Made by a program: the position numbers and the translations under genes. Of a stretch of 39,659 nt of DNA, positions 1 through 8,767 are shown piece after piece (within the stretch, counting starts at the first letter, position 1; each line of letters opens with the position of its first letter). This DNA comes from Verrucomicrobiota bacterium (lineage in GTDB: Bacteria > Verrucomicrobiota > Verrucomicrobiia > Opitutales > Opitutaceae): NCBI GenBank assembly GCA_963205455.1, contig CAUJJL010000028.1, positions 1 to 39,659 on the forward strand, written 5' to 3'. Below the pieces are notes generated by a model that was given only the letters and a program-made list of their open reading frames with translations, searched no databases and had not been told where the DNA came from.

Positions 1-399
1 ATCGAGAATGCCGACTCCCGGCAAGGGGTCGGTCTTGAATAGACAGATGTGCGTCGGGCTCGGCAGGCTCTCCGTGAACTTTCCGTAGGAAACGGTCGTG
101 AGTTTTGCCATCTTCAGGCCAAACTCCATCCGAAGAAAAAGGGACAGCCGGGCTGAAAGATAGCGGATGAAATCCTCGTGCAGCAGACGAAGGCGCCGCA
201 TATCCGCCTCTGCCAGGAATACCGGATTTCGAAAATCATAGGTTTCAATCTTCGGAATGTCCGCCGACTGAAGGCGCCTTCCGTCGGCGCGAAACACGAC
301 CGGCTTCGGAGCCTCGGTCGAGGCCGCCAGCAAGCGGTCAATGTCACCCTGATCCAGGACCTCGGGCACGGGATTGCTTGTTTCGTCCGCCATAGACAT
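1..399 (-). CDS. fliM: Flagellar motor switch protein FliM (N-terminal part, cut by window edge)
   Basis: The reverse strand is open from position 399 to the window edge (133 codons, no stop). The translation begins MSMADETSNPVPEVLDQGD and continues into IDRLLAA, the N-terminal CheY-P binding segment typical of FliM. It is followed by the start of the FliM core (YDFRNP, then MRRLRLLHEDF and SARLSLFLRMEF). FliM forms the middle of the C-ring and couples CheY-P binding to rotor switching. Two in-frame ATGs (399 and 393) are possible and neither has a convincing ribosome site. The first lies 8 nt after the fliL stop, so the gene is translated as part of the flagellar operon. The C-terminal two thirds are outside the window. 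Confidence 0.93.
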   Translation of the reverse strand, partial: MSMADETSNPVPEVLDQGDIDRLLAASTEAPKPVVFRADGRRLQSADIPKIETYDFRNPVFLAEADMRRLRLLHEDFIRYLSARLSLFLRMEFGLKMAKLTTVSYGKFTESLPSPTHICLFKTDPLPGVGILD

Positions 400-407
400 T
401 CAGCAGT

Positions 408-1013
408 TCACTGCACCACGAAGTCGGAAAAGTAGATCTGCTCTGCGACCTTCTTTCCGAGCGCCTGGTTAAATGCGCCCATGAGCTTCTCACGGATGAT
501 GTTCTTGGATCCGGGCTCCTCCAGGTCGGTGAGGGTGAGAGCCGACAGGACGTTCAGCGCAACATCCACCATCTTCGGTTTGTTGGATTCAAACTGGGAC
601 CGAAGCCCTGCATCTGAACCGGAGACCATGAACGTGGCCTTGAGATAGCGTGTGCCCATCGTACCGGCCAGGTTCACGACAACATTCTCAAAGGTGTAGC
701 TGTTTCCCTGACCCAGGGCGCCTTCCTGTTTCTTGCCATGCCCGCCCGATTCCTTTTCCGCTTTGCCATGCGCGGCCGCAGGAGCGCTGGCGTGCGACTC
801 AACACTGCCATCCGTCGGCGAGAGGGAAGCAAGTTCATGCTTCAGTTGCGGGATGATCACAAACTTCGCAACAGCCCACGACGCCACCGGTGCCAGCACA
901 ATGACAGCGATTATGGGAACCAGCTTGGCAAGCGTGCCCGGAGATTTCTGGTCGGGCGCTTCCGCGTCTCCAGTTGGTGCTGCGGCAGGAGGAGCTTCAG
1001 TCTTGGCGGCCAT
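408..1013 (-). CDS. fliL: Flagellar basal body-associated protein FliL
   Basis: A 201-residue protein with a short Pro/Ala-rich cytoplasmic N-terminus and one membrane span at about residues 29-52 (LVPIIAVIVLAPVASWAVAK). A charged Gly/His/Lys-rich linker (about 85-115) leads into the periplasmic FliL domain. The domain shows the expected pattern YTFENVVVNLAGT, RYLKATFMVS, and near the end IIREKLMGAFNQAL followed by QIYFSDFVVQ. FliL surrounds the stator and supports torque generation. It lies between flgE and fliM, a common order in flagellar operons. The linker is long and low in complexity, as often seen in this family. Confidence 0.93.
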   Translation of the reverse strand: MAAKTEAPPAAAPTGDAEAPDQKSPGTLAKLVPIIAVIVLAPVASWAVAKFVIIPQLKHELASLSPTDGSVESHASAPAAAHGKAEKESGGHGKKQEGALGQGNSYTFENVVVNLAGTMGTRYLKATFMVSGSDAGLRSQFESNKPKMVDVALNVLSALTLTDLEEPGSKNIIREKLMGAFNQALGKKVAEQIYFSDFVVQ

Positions 1014-1104
1014 GTGGCAAAGGTGTTCAGTTCGATAAGGACGTGTGAATCAGCGCAAACCCGGAAGGACCGGCGCGGGTCCAGGCGCCAACCAATAATT
1101 CAAA

Positions 1105-1977
1105 TCAGCGCTTCAGATTGACGATGTCTTCGAGAACGGAATCCGTGACCGTGACCAGGCGGGAACTCGCCTGAAACGACCGCTGGGTCGTGATCATGTT
1201 TGCGAACTCCTCGGTGAGGTCGACATTCGACAGTTCCAGTGCGCCCGACTCAATGCTACCGAGTCCGTTGGAACTTGGTGTGTTGTTGGCAGCGGTCATG
1301 GTGGCACCTCCGATCGGGCCTGCTGTGAGCATGCCTGAGAAAAGGTTGTCCGCTTCCCTGACCAGCGATGAAGGATCGGCGAAATTCTGGAGGAGAACCT
1401 GATTTGTCGTCACTGACGTGCCGTCGGCATAGAATTCGATGAGATTGCCCGTCCGGTCGATCGAGATTTCTTTCCGCTGCGGATCCGTAGGTGCCAGCGT
1501 CGCGAGACGAATCGGTCCAAGCGTCGCCGGAGGGGTGCCCGCAACGCCTCCAGTGAGGCCGAGGACGCGATAGCCGAGGGAAGTCACTAGATAACCAGTA
1601 TCGTCGATTCGAAATGCACCCGCGCGGGTGACATACTCCTGGTTGTCGACAGGATTCTGCACCCGGAAATAGCCATTCCCGGAAATGCCTAGATCAGTGG
1701 CGACACCAGTCGTGTTGAGTGAACCCTGGGAGTAGCGCGTCACGACGGAGGCAAGTTTGACGCCAGTGCCGATCTGCAGGGCGGATTGGTTGGAGGTTGT
1801 CGCTGTCGAGGGAGCAGGACCGCGCAAGGTATCGCTGAAGCTGTCGGCGTAAACCGCGCGTGTGCTCTTGTAGCCGACCGTATTGACGTTGGCGATGTTG
1901 TTGCCGATGACTTCGAGGCCCTTGGTGAAGGTCCTCATTCCGCTGACGCCTGAGGTGAGAGTTCCAATGAGTGACAT
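1105..1977 (-). CDS. flgE: Flagellar hook protein FlgE (short form)
   Basis: A 290-residue axial protein. The N-terminus MSLIGTLTSGVSGMRTF with IGNNIANVNTVGYKSTRA is the conserved flagellar rod/hook N-terminal motif. The C-terminus has LELSNVDLTEEFANMITTQR followed by SFQASSRLVTVTDSVLEDIVNLKR, the matching C-terminal coiled-coil segment. The central part (SQGSLNTTGVATDLGISGNG, then YFRV and AGAFRIDDTGYLV) is shared by FlgE, FlgF and FlgG. The length is closer to FlgF/FlgG than to long FlgE proteins. The position directly after fliK and flgD argues for the hook subunit, but a distal-rod assignment cannot be excluded from sequence alone. A 91-bp gap separates it from fliL. Confidence 0.85.
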   Translation of the reverse strand: MSLIGTLTSGVSGMRTFTKGLEVIGNNIANVNTVGYKSTRAVYADSFSDTLRGPAPSTATTSNQSALQIGTGVKLASVVTRYSQGSLNTTGVATDLGISGNGYFRVQNPVDNQEYVTRAGAFRIDDTGYLVTSLGYRVLGLTGGVAGTPPATLGPIRLATLAPTDPQRKEISIDRTGNLIEFYADGTSVTTNQVLLQNFADPSSLVREADNLFSGMLTAGPIGGATMTAANNTPSSNGLGSIESGALELSNVDLTEEFANMITTQRSFQASSRLVTVTDSVLEDIVNLKR

Positions 1978-2028
1978 GATGATAAGATTGACTGAGGTTG
2001 AGGTTGAGTTGTCGGTGATTTCGAAAGT

Positions 2029-2487
2029 TCAGGGTACCGGGGCTGTCTCGTCCGGCACTGTTGCAGATTCGGTGGGAGCTGCCTCGACGCGCACAACACT
2101 CGCGTAAGGATAGAGCACATCATCGATCACCAAACGTGGCGTGGAGGTCGTGTTGTCGACGGCGGATACGATGCCGGTGACCGGAAGATTATCGGAGTCG
2201 AGGACGGTGACCTGACGACCGATGAGGCCACCCGCGGAACTCAGTTCGCTCGATGCGCGCAGCGAGGCAAATTCCCGGTTCAGTTGTGTGGTCTGCTCAA
2301 GACTGGTGAACTGGGCCATCTGGGCGATGAAGGCGGTATCCTCCATCGGCTTCATCGGGTCCTGATGCGCGAGTTGGACCGTGATGAGCTTCAGGAAGTC
2401 CTCCTGTCCCAGCGTTTGTTTGGGAGTCCGGGCCTGTACCTGCTCAGCAAAATTGCTGGAGATCGCGGATTGAGATTCTATCTGCAT
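2029..2487 (-). CDS. flgD: Flagellar hook-capping protein FlgD
   Basis: A 152-residue protein with the FlgD N-terminal signature LGQEDFLKLITVQLAHQDPM followed by KPMEDTAFIAQMAQFTSLEQ. The remaining part (LIGRQVTVLDSDNLPVTGIV ... LVIDDVLYPYASVVRVE) is a small beta-rich segment, so the FlgD Ig/tudor region is reduced. FlgD caps the growing hook and directs polymerisation of FlgE, which is encoded next. It starts 14 nt after fliK ends, consistent with one transcript covering hook-length control, cap and hook. The C-terminal tail is Pro/Thr/Glu-rich. Confidence 0.93.
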   Translation of the reverse strand: MQIESQSAISSNFAEQVQARTPKQTLGQEDFLKLITVQLAHQDPMKPMEDTAFIAQMAQFTSLEQTTQLNREFASLRASSELSSAGGLIGRQVTVLDSDNLPVTGIVSAVDNTTSTPRLVIDDVLYPYASVVRVEAAPTESATVPDETAPVP

Positions 2488-2501
2488 GGTGGGAGGGTTT
2501 G

Positions 2502-4571
2502 TCAGGCGAAGGCTTGGAGCCGGGATGAGTTTCCAGACACCTGAGCTGCCTGCGAAGGTGCGACAGGTGCTCCGACTGAGGAGATGCCGCGGCGACTGCG
2601 CCGAATCACATCAGGGTTGCCGCGTTGGGCCTGCTGTGACGATTGGCGTGAGGAATCTCCTCCCATCGAGTAGCCCTGGGCGAAGGATCCCTGCTCACTG
2701 TTTGACGACGTGTTCGAACTTGAGAACACGGGTTCGGCAAACCGGTAGGGTTTCTGATCGGAAATGGAGAAGACGTGTTTTTCCCACGCCGTGCTCAGCG
2801 CATTGCGAAGTTCCGGCGAGTCAGCATGAAACGTCGCACGAATTTCGCCGTCGCGATAGGACACGCTCACGGCAACACCGACATCATCAAGCTTCAGTTT
2901 GAGATTCACTCCCGAGCGCTCGGTTGCCCACAATACATCGGCAGCATCGGTGATTTGGCGGATCGCTTCCACGGCCGCAACGGCTGCCTTGCTGTTTGGT
3001 GCCGTCGCCTCCGAGGCTGCTCGACCCAGAGATCCTTGCTCGGCGGAATGGCCTACACCCGATACCAGTGGCTCGCCCTGCAGCGCAGCAAAACGGGGAT
3101 GACGGCTATCATGAAGCATGGGAGTCACCGGGTTTGCAGTTTCAGTGCCAACCGCGGAACGATGGTCCATAAGTCTTTCATCTACCGAATCTAATGACAC
3201 CTTTTTATTGATACCTGAGCTGAGACTGGCGTCAGTTCTCCGCGACGATTGGATCTGCGCTGCACTGTCGGCATATTTTTCCACCATGACCATTGAGGCC
3301 CGAGTTCCGGCCGCCAGGGAACGGCTTCCAACGCCTGCGGCTGGCGGAATTTTGCCGGGTAGGTCTTCGCCTGATTTCAGGGTGTTCCCCTCAGGAAGTG
3401 GGCTTTCGCCCGCGATGTCAGGCTTACCGACTGAAGCACCTGCCACAGACTTCGAAAGGACATCCGCCGCGTTAGTTTCAGAACTGGGCGAGACGGGAAT
3501 GGCGGAATTCGCCGGAGGGACGGAGTTACCCAAGTTCTGGCCGCTGATAAAACGGTTCCCACTCGGCACACGCGATTGCGGTCCCATGGACGGGAGTCCA
3601 ACGATCGCGGGCGACGGATTATCGCCGGACATTTCGTTGTCGGATTTCAACGTGCTCCCAACCTTGTCGGGCTGACTATTGGCAACAGGTTCAGTCAAAT
3701 CCGATATAGCATCTGTGATCTGAGCGGCAGAACTGGCCGGGGAGAGGCTCGCATGGTTCCCGGTAGCCCCAGGGTCGCCTGCAGGCAGACCGTTGGCGAA
3801 GTGAGCCATTCCCGGCTCAGGTGATTGCGGACCAATGCCAGCAACCGAGCGCGCACTTGAGAAAGAGGACGTTGGAAAGGATCCCATCGTCGAAGTCAGC
3901 TCCAGGTACGGCTCAATCTGAGCTCCTACGCGGACATCAACGTCGGCTCCTGCAGACTGCGGCAGTTGCCCCGGTGATACCAAGTCGGAAGAAACGAGTC
4001 GTCGTAGATGCACCGCCCGCCTTGCCAGCGCAGGCTGCGGCTGCGGCTCAGAGGTTGAACGGGATTCAATTGGAGAATTCGCAGATCTTGCAGTCGCGAC
4101 CGTACTCTCCACCAACACCAATGGGGCAGGAGTCGTCAGGGAGCCCTCGCGACTCAGCCTCGAATCCGACACGCTCTGGTCGTCCTCGTCATCGGTTTCT
4201 TCGACGGTCTCGTTGTCCTCTGAAACGACTTTGTCCGAAATCGCCTCCGTGACCGAGCCATCCGCCTCATCCGGTACAGCCTCGGCAGGAACACTTCCGG
4301 GCGTCAGCCCGCATGCCTTCGCCATTGCCAGGTGCATGGGAATGAGTGTGCCCATCGGGGCCATCGCCAAGCCGGCAATGACGGCCGCATCGGTTGCAGG
4401 GCTACCCGCAGGTTTGTCGACGCCGCCATCAGCGGTCTCCTCAAAAATGTCCGCAAATGCGTCTGAACAGGATGCGTCACTCTCCATCACATCATCGGGC
4501 AGACCCGAATCGGATGCAGGGGAAATCTTTGTTGTCGGTTCGAAGGGAAGGACGGAGGTGGATAGTGACAT
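2502..4571 (-). CDS. fliK: Flagellar hook-length control protein FliK
   Basis: A 689-residue protein rich in Ser, Pro, Ala and Gly, with no recognisable fold over the first ~520 residues. This is typical of the FliK ruler region. A compact C-terminal domain follows (about residues 540-625): GVNLKLKLDDVGVAVSVSYR then DGEIRATFHADSPELRNAL. This matches the Flg_hook domain that interacts with the export switch protein FlhB to change substrate specificity. The last ~60 residues are Ser/Gln-rich. The order MotE-like, fliK, flgD, flgE supports the call. Primary sequence of the N-terminal part is poorly conserved in this family, so the assignment rests on the C-terminal domain and the neighbourhood. 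Confidence 0.88.
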   Translation of the reverse strand: MSLSTSVLPFEPTTKISPASDSGLPDDVMESDASCSDAFADIFEETADGGVDKPAGSPATDAAVIAGLAMAPMGTLIPMHLAMAKACGLTPGSVPAEAVPDEADGSVTEAISDKVVSEDNETVEETDDEDDQSVSDSRLSREGSLTTPAPLVLVESTVATARSANSPIESRSTSEPQPQPALARRAVHLRRLVSSDLVSPGQLPQSAGADVDVRVGAQIEPYLELTSTMGSFPTSSFSSARSVAGIGPQSPEPGMAHFANGLPAGDPGATGNHASLSPASSAAQITDAISDLTEPVANSQPDKVGSTLKSDNEMSGDNPSPAIVGLPSMGPQSRVPSGNRFISGQNLGNSVPPANSAIPVSPSSETNAADVLSKSVAGASVGKPDIAGESPLPEGNTLKSGEDLPGKIPPAAGVGSRSLAAGTRASMVMVEKYADSAAQIQSSRRTDASLSSGINKKVSLDSVDERLMDHRSAVGTETANPVTPMLHDSRHPRFAALQGEPLVSGVGHSAEQGSLGRAASEATAPNSKAAVAAVEAIRQITDAADVLWATERSGVNLKLKLDDVGVAVSVSYRDGEIRATFHADSPELRNALSTAWEKHVFSISDQKPYRFAEPVFSSSNTSSNSEQGSFAQGYSMGGDSSRQSSQQAQRGNPDVIRRSRRGISSVGAPVAPSQAAQVSGNSSRLQAFA

Positions 4572-4640
4572 GGGGGCGATCCGTCCATGGCCGCGAAACG
4601 CACCGTCCTTGGCGCGCCAGAGTTGAAACGAAAGGGAGAG

Positions 4641-5270
4641 TTACGGGGATGTGCTTGCTGTCGTTGTCGAACGCGCCGCCTTCAGCAGACGAATGCGTTC
4701 CGAAAGATGGGCGGCCCGCTTGATGAGCGCGGGATCACCCGACTTGCCCATCTCCTCGAAGAGCGCGCTGATTTCATCCGTCTTCATCAACGAGAGCACC
4801 TTGACGACGGTCAGTTCGTCCATCTCACGAAGGATGGCCACGGCTGTCTTCGGGGAAAGATTGCGGTACGTCGCAGCCAGGGTCTTGAGATTTTTCGCTT
4901 CGTCGGCCTGCACCTCGATCATCTTCGTCGCGATCTCGCTTCGCAGCGCCTCGATCTGCTTTCGGGTCTTTTCAAGCTCCTGTTGCTCGGACTTCAGGCG
5001 TGATTCCCGCGCTGCAATGCCTTCCTCGCGCTGCTTTAGCGCGGCCTTCTGCTCCTTCAGCTCTTTGGCGAGGGACTCAACTTCAATCGTCCAGAAATCC
5101 CACGGAGGTTCCGGACGCGCGGGTTTGTTCTCCGAGGCAAAGGATTCGGCAATCTGCCGTACCAACGGTTTCGCGGTGGTCCAGATCACAGCGGTGCTGG
5201 TGCCGACCCCCAGGATCAGACCGAGGACAACGATGACGATGGGATTCGAGAGGAGTTTCATGTCGGGCAA
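4641..5270 (-). CDS. MotE-like / MgtE-N domain coiled-coil membrane protein of the flagellar operon
   Basis: A 209-residue protein with one N-terminal membrane span (residues ~7-28, PIVIVVLGLILGVGTSTAVI). A long charged coiled coil follows (~60-125), then a small helical domain with NLSPKTAVAILREMDELTVV followed by KVLSLMKTDEISALFEEMGK. This helical domain resembles the MgtE intracellular N domain and FliG-type repeats found in MotE, the stator chaperone-like protein. It lies between fliJ and fliK, where such a gene is common in non-enteric flagellar operons. It overlaps the 3' end of fliJ by 13 nt, indicating translational coupling. The role is likely periplasmic, in stator or export-gate support. 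The exact ortholog name is uncertain. Confidence 0.8.
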   Translation of the reverse strand: MPDMKLLSNPIVIVVLGLILGVGTSTAVIWTTAKPLVRQIAESFASENKPARPEPPWDFWTIEVESLAKELKEQKAALKQREEGIAARESRLKSEQQELEKTRKQIEALRSEIATKMIEVQADEAKNLKTLAATYRNLSPKTAVAILREMDELTVVKVLSLMKTDEISALFEEMGKSGDPALIKRAAHLSERIRLLKAARSTTTASTSP

Positions 5271-5734
5271 GTTTGGTTCCTGGTGAGCGCCCCCGCTTCA
5301 CGGGCGGCCGCAGCACTCGTGTGGTCGTCGAGAAATTTCTGGGCCTCCCGCTCGAATTCGCGACGGTACTCGCCGAGAGCCGAGGTCCTGAGCTTTTCAA
5401 TCAGACGCACGTCACGCCGCGTTTCCATCCATTCCCCTCGGCGCTGTTCGCGCACCTGCTCTGCCCTGCCGACTGCGGCACGTGCTTCAGCTTCACGGGA
5501 TACCAGACGCTGATGGGACCGCATGAATGCCGCTTGTTCGCCGGCATGAAATGCGAGCTGGCGCTCATCGAGCAGGACTTTTTCGATCGCGGCCTTTTCT
5601 GCCACGACGCGCTCAACCTCACTCTCAGCCAATACTACGGCTCGCACCGCCGAAATGAACGCATCCCGTGCCCGTGCCTCGCGGGCCTCGCGCACCACGA
5701 CCACCGACTTGAGCGGAAATTGAAAACGTTTCAT
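5258..5734 (-). CDS. fliJ: Flagellar export chaperone FliJ
   Basis: A 158-residue, almost entirely alpha-helical and charged protein. It starts MKRFQFPLKSVVVVREARE, the usual FliJ opening (K-F-x-F-x-L-x-x-V/L). The rest is a heptad-like coiled coil with many Arg and Glu, as expected for the FliJ stalk that penetrates the FliI hexamer and links it to FlhA. It follows fliI by 11 nt and overlaps the next gene by 13 nt, so it is embedded in the export-ATPase block fliH-fliI-fliJ. Sequence conservation of FliJ is low, but length, composition and position agree. Confidence 0.88.
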   Translation of the reverse strand: MKRFQFPLKSVVVVREAREARARDAFISAVRAVVLAESEVERVVAEKAAIEKVLLDERQLAFHAGEQAAFMRSHQRLVSREAEARAAVGRAEQVREQRRGEWMETRRDVRLIEKLRTSALGEYRREFEREAQKFLDDHTSAAAAREAGALTRNQTCPT

Positions 5735-5745
5735 GGCGGTAACCC

Positions 5746-7068
5746 TCAGCCGACGATGCGTTTCAACTCTCCAAAGGTTGCAGTACGATCCGCCCGTTCA
5801 TCGATTGCCTGGCGGAGGAATCCCCGCAGCGGCTCGTGAAGGCTGACCGCCTGGTCGAGCGCCGGGTTTGTGCCCTTTTGATAGGCGCCAATCGTGATCA
5901 AATCCTCGTTTCTTCGGTACAGCGCGAGATGCTCCCGCCCCCGGCCGCTCGAAGCAACCTCACCGGCGGAACAAATGTCACGCGAGAGACGAGACACGCT
6001 CTCCAGAACGTCAATCGCAGGATAATGGTTGGCCTGTGCAAGGGAACGAGAAAGGACGATGTGTCCGTCAAGAATGCCCCGCACCGCATCGGCAACGGGT
6101 TCATTCATGTCATCGCCTTCAACGAGCACGGTGTAGAGCGCGGTGATTGTTCCCGTTTCTCCCGCACCCGCACGTTCAAGCAGACGAGGCAGCAGTGCGA
6201 AGACACTCGGTGTGTAGCCGCGCGTCGCCGGCGGCTCGCCGACTGCGAGGCCGATCTCGCGTTGCGCCATTGCAAAACGGGTCACGCTGTCCATCAGCAG
6301 GAGCACGTTCGCCCCGGCATCGCGATAGGACTCCGCAACCGCCGTCGCGGTATAGGCCGCGCGCATACGAAGCGGAGCGGGAGTATCGCTCGTCGAGCAG
6401 ACAATGACGGAACGGGCGAGTCCTTCCTCACCCAGGTCCTTTTCAATGAATTCGCGCAACTCGCGGCCGCGTTCACCAATCAGTCCCACCACGACGACAT
6501 CGGCGTCGGCACCGCGGGCGATCATCGACAACAGGGTGGACTTGCCCACACCAGATCCCGCAAAGAGGCCCACCCGCTGTCCGCGTCCGAGCGGCACAAA
6601 GGCATCGATCGCCCGCACGCCCGTGACAAAGGGCTCATGAATACGGCGACGCCGCAGGGGGTGCGGAGGTTTCGACGCGGTGACATCACCGCGCTGCGTG
6701 CGGATCGGACCCAGCCCGTCGATGGGGCGGCCGAGCGCATCCAGCACTCGACCCAGGAGCTGGGGTCCACGCGCCGGCAACGGCGGGAAGTCGCAGGCCA
6801 TCACTTCGGCACCCGCATGCAGGCCGGTCATTTCCCCGAGCGGCATCAACAGAACATGCTGGCCACGAAATCCGACGACTTCGGCCAGAAAATCGAATTC
6901 ACCACGATCGGAACGCAGTTTGCAAAGTTCGCCGAGACCGACATTCGGTCCCTCACTCTCGACAATCAAACCGGTGACGCTTGTGACACGACCAAGTCGG
7001 CGCACAGCCGGCATGGCGCGCAGCTGGACGCGAAGGTCGTCAAAGATCGGAGTGATGTCGGCAGCCAT
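5746..7068 (-). CDS. fliI: Flagellum-specific ATP synthase FliI
   Basis: Encodes a 440-residue export ATPase when started at the ATG at 7068. The frame is open further upstream to 7137, but that would overlap fliH, and the product MAADITPIFDDLRVQLRAMP is a normal FliI N-terminus. Walker A is GLFAGSGVGKSTLL (about residues 168-181). The region around VLLLMDSVTRFAMAQREIGL is the Walker B and DSVTR motif of the F1/FliI/YscN family, and GEPPATRGYTPSVFALLPRL is also characteristic. The C-terminal helical domain ends EPLRGFLRQAIDERADRTAT. FliI energises the flagellar type III export apparatus with FliH and FliJ, which flank it. The fliH stop lies 10 nt upstream of the chosen start. Confidence 0.97.
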   Translation of the reverse strand: MAADITPIFDDLRVQLRAMPAVRRLGRVTSVTGLIVESEGPNVGLGELCKLRSDRGEFDFLAEVVGFRGQHVLLMPLGEMTGLHAGAEVMACDFPPLPARGPQLLGRVLDALGRPIDGLGPIRTQRGDVTASKPPHPLRRRRIHEPFVTGVRAIDAFVPLGRGQRVGLFAGSGVGKSTLLSMIARGADADVVVVGLIGERGRELREFIEKDLGEEGLARSVIVCSTSDTPAPLRMRAAYTATAVAESYRDAGANVLLLMDSVTRFAMAQREIGLAVGEPPATRGYTPSVFALLPRLLERAGAGETGTITALYTVLVEGDDMNEPVADAVRGILDGHIVLSRSLAQANHYPAIDVLESVSRLSRDICSAGEVASSGRGREHLALYRRNEDLITIGAYQKGTNPALDQAVSLHEPLRGFLRQAIDERADRTATFGELKRIVG

Positions 7069-7078
7069 GGCTCGGTGG

Positions 7079-7669
7079 TCAACCCGCGGCGAGGAACTCC
7101 CGCCCAAGGGTATCCAGCTTGGAAGCCAGCCGCGCATCCGTCAGACCGAAGCGGCTGCGTACCTGGCAGTCTCCGGGCGCCAGTGACGGTGTCGCCGTTA
7201 TCCGCAATCCTGGATAGCGACTGTTCCAGGTGGGGGAGATTTTTTCCATGATGACGGCGTCGTGCGGACTCACCAGGAGTTCGAGATTCTCGGTCTCTGG
7301 GTAAAGTTGGCTGAGCGCCTCGGAGCAGATCTTTTCAATTGCCTCCGCAGGAGGCTCGTATCCGGCAAGCAGGCGTCGCACGATTTCCATGACCAGGTTC
7401 GGAAGGGCCGCATGTACCTGTCGGACGATCGCGGCATCGGACTCGGCAAGCCTGCTGAATACGCCGTCCTGAAGCGCCTGGACCTCCGCGCGAAATTCAA
7501 CGAGTTGCTGGCTCGCGAACGCCCGGGCAGAGTCCGCGCCCTCCTGGAAGCCGGCGACGCGGGCCGCCGCGACTTCGCTTTCGCTGAACTGCCGTCCGGA
7601 CAGCCCGGGAATCGTGGCCGACGCGAGCGGTCTGTCGAAGGCGATGAGTTTGCGGAAGGGAATTGCCAT
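7079..7669 (-). CDS. fliH: Flagellar assembly protein FliH
   Basis: A 196-residue protein using the ATG at 7669 (MAIPFRKLIAFDRPLAS), which avoids the 29-nt overlap with fliG given by the upstream ATG at 7717. The central part is helical (ESEVAAARVAGFQEGADSAR, then FRAEVQALQDGVFSRLAESD). The C-terminal half has the FliH/YscL pattern VMEIVRRLLAGYEPP and CSEALSQLYPETENLELLVS, ending GDCQVRSRFGLTDARLASKL. FliH regulates and dimerises around FliI and docks the ATPase to the C-ring. It sits between fliG and fliI, the canonical order. Confidence 0.93.
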   Translation of the reverse strand: MAIPFRKLIAFDRPLASATIPGLSGRQFSESEVAAARVAGFQEGADSARAFASQQLVEFRAEVQALQDGVFSRLAESDAAIVRQVHAALPNLVMEIVRRLLAGYEPPAEAIEKICSEALSQLYPETENLELLVSPHDAVIMEKISPTWNSRYPGLRITATPSLAPGDCQVRSRFGLTDARLASKLDTLGREFLAAG

Positions 7670-7688
7670 GGTGCAGGTGTGTCGTGTT

Positions 7689-8744
7689 TCAGGCGACGAC
7701 TGCGGCCTCCGCGCCATCGAGGGAAATCGCTCCCTCTTCCTCCAGCCTGCGAACGACCTGGATGATCGCTTCCTGCGCGACCTCCACGTCCTTCAGGCGC
7801 ACGGCTCCAAGCATCGAAATCTCGTCGCGCAGGCTTTCCGCGGCGCGCTTCGAAATGGATCCATAGATCCGGTCCTTGAGCGATTCGCTCGCCGATTTCA
7901 TCGAAGTCGCCAGGTTCTGAGAATCCACCTCGCGCAGCACGCGCTGCAGATCTGCTGCCTGGAGACGGCTGAGGTCCTCAAAGCTGAACATCTTTTTCCG
8001 GATCGCGGAACCAAGCGCGCTGTTGCGCTCCTCAACACGGGCGAGCAGCCCTTTCGACGTTTCCTTGTCGATGCTGTTGAGCAGGTCCGCCACCGCACGC
8101 ACACCGCCGCTCCGATGAAAGGTGGGGCGTGCCTTCGTATCAAAATGCTTGCCGAGGCTGCGCACGATCTTGCCAACGAGGTCGAGGGAAGTGCTGTCGA
8201 TCGTTCCGAGGCGCTCGACCACATCCTCACGAATCTCGGGGCTGAGCAACATGAAGATCTCCTTCGATTTCTCCGCATTCAGGTACGAGAGCACGAAGGA
8301 GATTGTCTGCGGCTGCTCGTTCTTGATGAGGTTGAAGATCTGTCGGCCTTCCATTTCGGCGATGTCCTGGATGACGTCCAGGGATGTGCCGCCGGGCGTG
8401 CAGCCCACACGGCTGAGAATCGAGTTCGCCTTGTAGTCGCCCCGCACGCGCTCAATGGCCTGACGAGCATAATCGAGCCCACCGAGGGAGGACTCCATGC
8501 TCTCACCAATGATCGGCGCAAATTCGTCGAGCACCTGCCTGCGCAGTCCGTCGGGCACCATGGGAAACTGGCTCATTTCCCGGCAGACCTGCTCAATCTC
8601 GGCATCGTCAAACATCTTCAGCACCTGCGCGGCGGAATCCGTGCCGACAACGATGAGAAACACCGCCAGCTTCTGAAGGCGGTTCAACTTGCCGTAGTCG
8701 ATTGCAGCGGGTGCGGAGGATTCAGTCGCAGTGCTTGTTGCCAT
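7689..8744 (-). CDS. fliG: Flagellar motor switch protein FliG
   Basis: A 351-residue protein with the three FliG regions. The N-terminal FliF-binding domain is LNRLQKLAVFLIVVGTDSAA with DDAEIEQVCREMSQFPMV. The middle domain contains the EHPQ-like motif as NEQPQTISFVLSYL (His replaced by Gln) and the helix LLSPEIREDVVERLGTID. The C-terminal torque domain has FSFEDLSRLQAADLQRVLRE, then SISKRAAESLRDEISMLGAV and DVEVAQEAIIQVVRRLEEEG. FliG joins the MS ring to the C-ring and contacts the stator. It is flanked by fliF (23 nt upstream) and fliH. The extra N-terminal residues (Ala/Ser/Thr) explain the slightly long length. Confidence 0.97.
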   Translation of the reverse strand: MATSTATESSAPAAIDYGKLNRLQKLAVFLIVVGTDSAAQVLKMFDDAEIEQVCREMSQFPMVPDGLRRQVLDEFAPIIGESMESSLGGLDYARQAIERVRGDYKANSILSRVGCTPGGTSLDVIQDIAEMEGRQIFNLIKNEQPQTISFVLSYLNAEKSKEIFMLLSPEIREDVVERLGTIDSTSLDLVGKIVRSLGKHFDTKARPTFHRSGGVRAVADLLNSIDKETSKGLLARVEERNSALGSAIRKKMFSFEDLSRLQAADLQRVLREVDSQNLATSMKSASESLKDRIYGSISKRAAESLRDEISMLGAVRLKDVEVAQEAIIQVVRRLEEEGAISLDGAEAAVVA

Positions 8745-8767
8745 GAGAAAAGCGTCCGTTCTCGGGT

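Noticed and set aside
5836..7251. Long plus-strand open frame (471 codons) opposite fliI and fliH
   Set aside because: Shadow of fliI and fliH in GC-rich DNA. Its translation has no domain, and its codons mirror the real genes.
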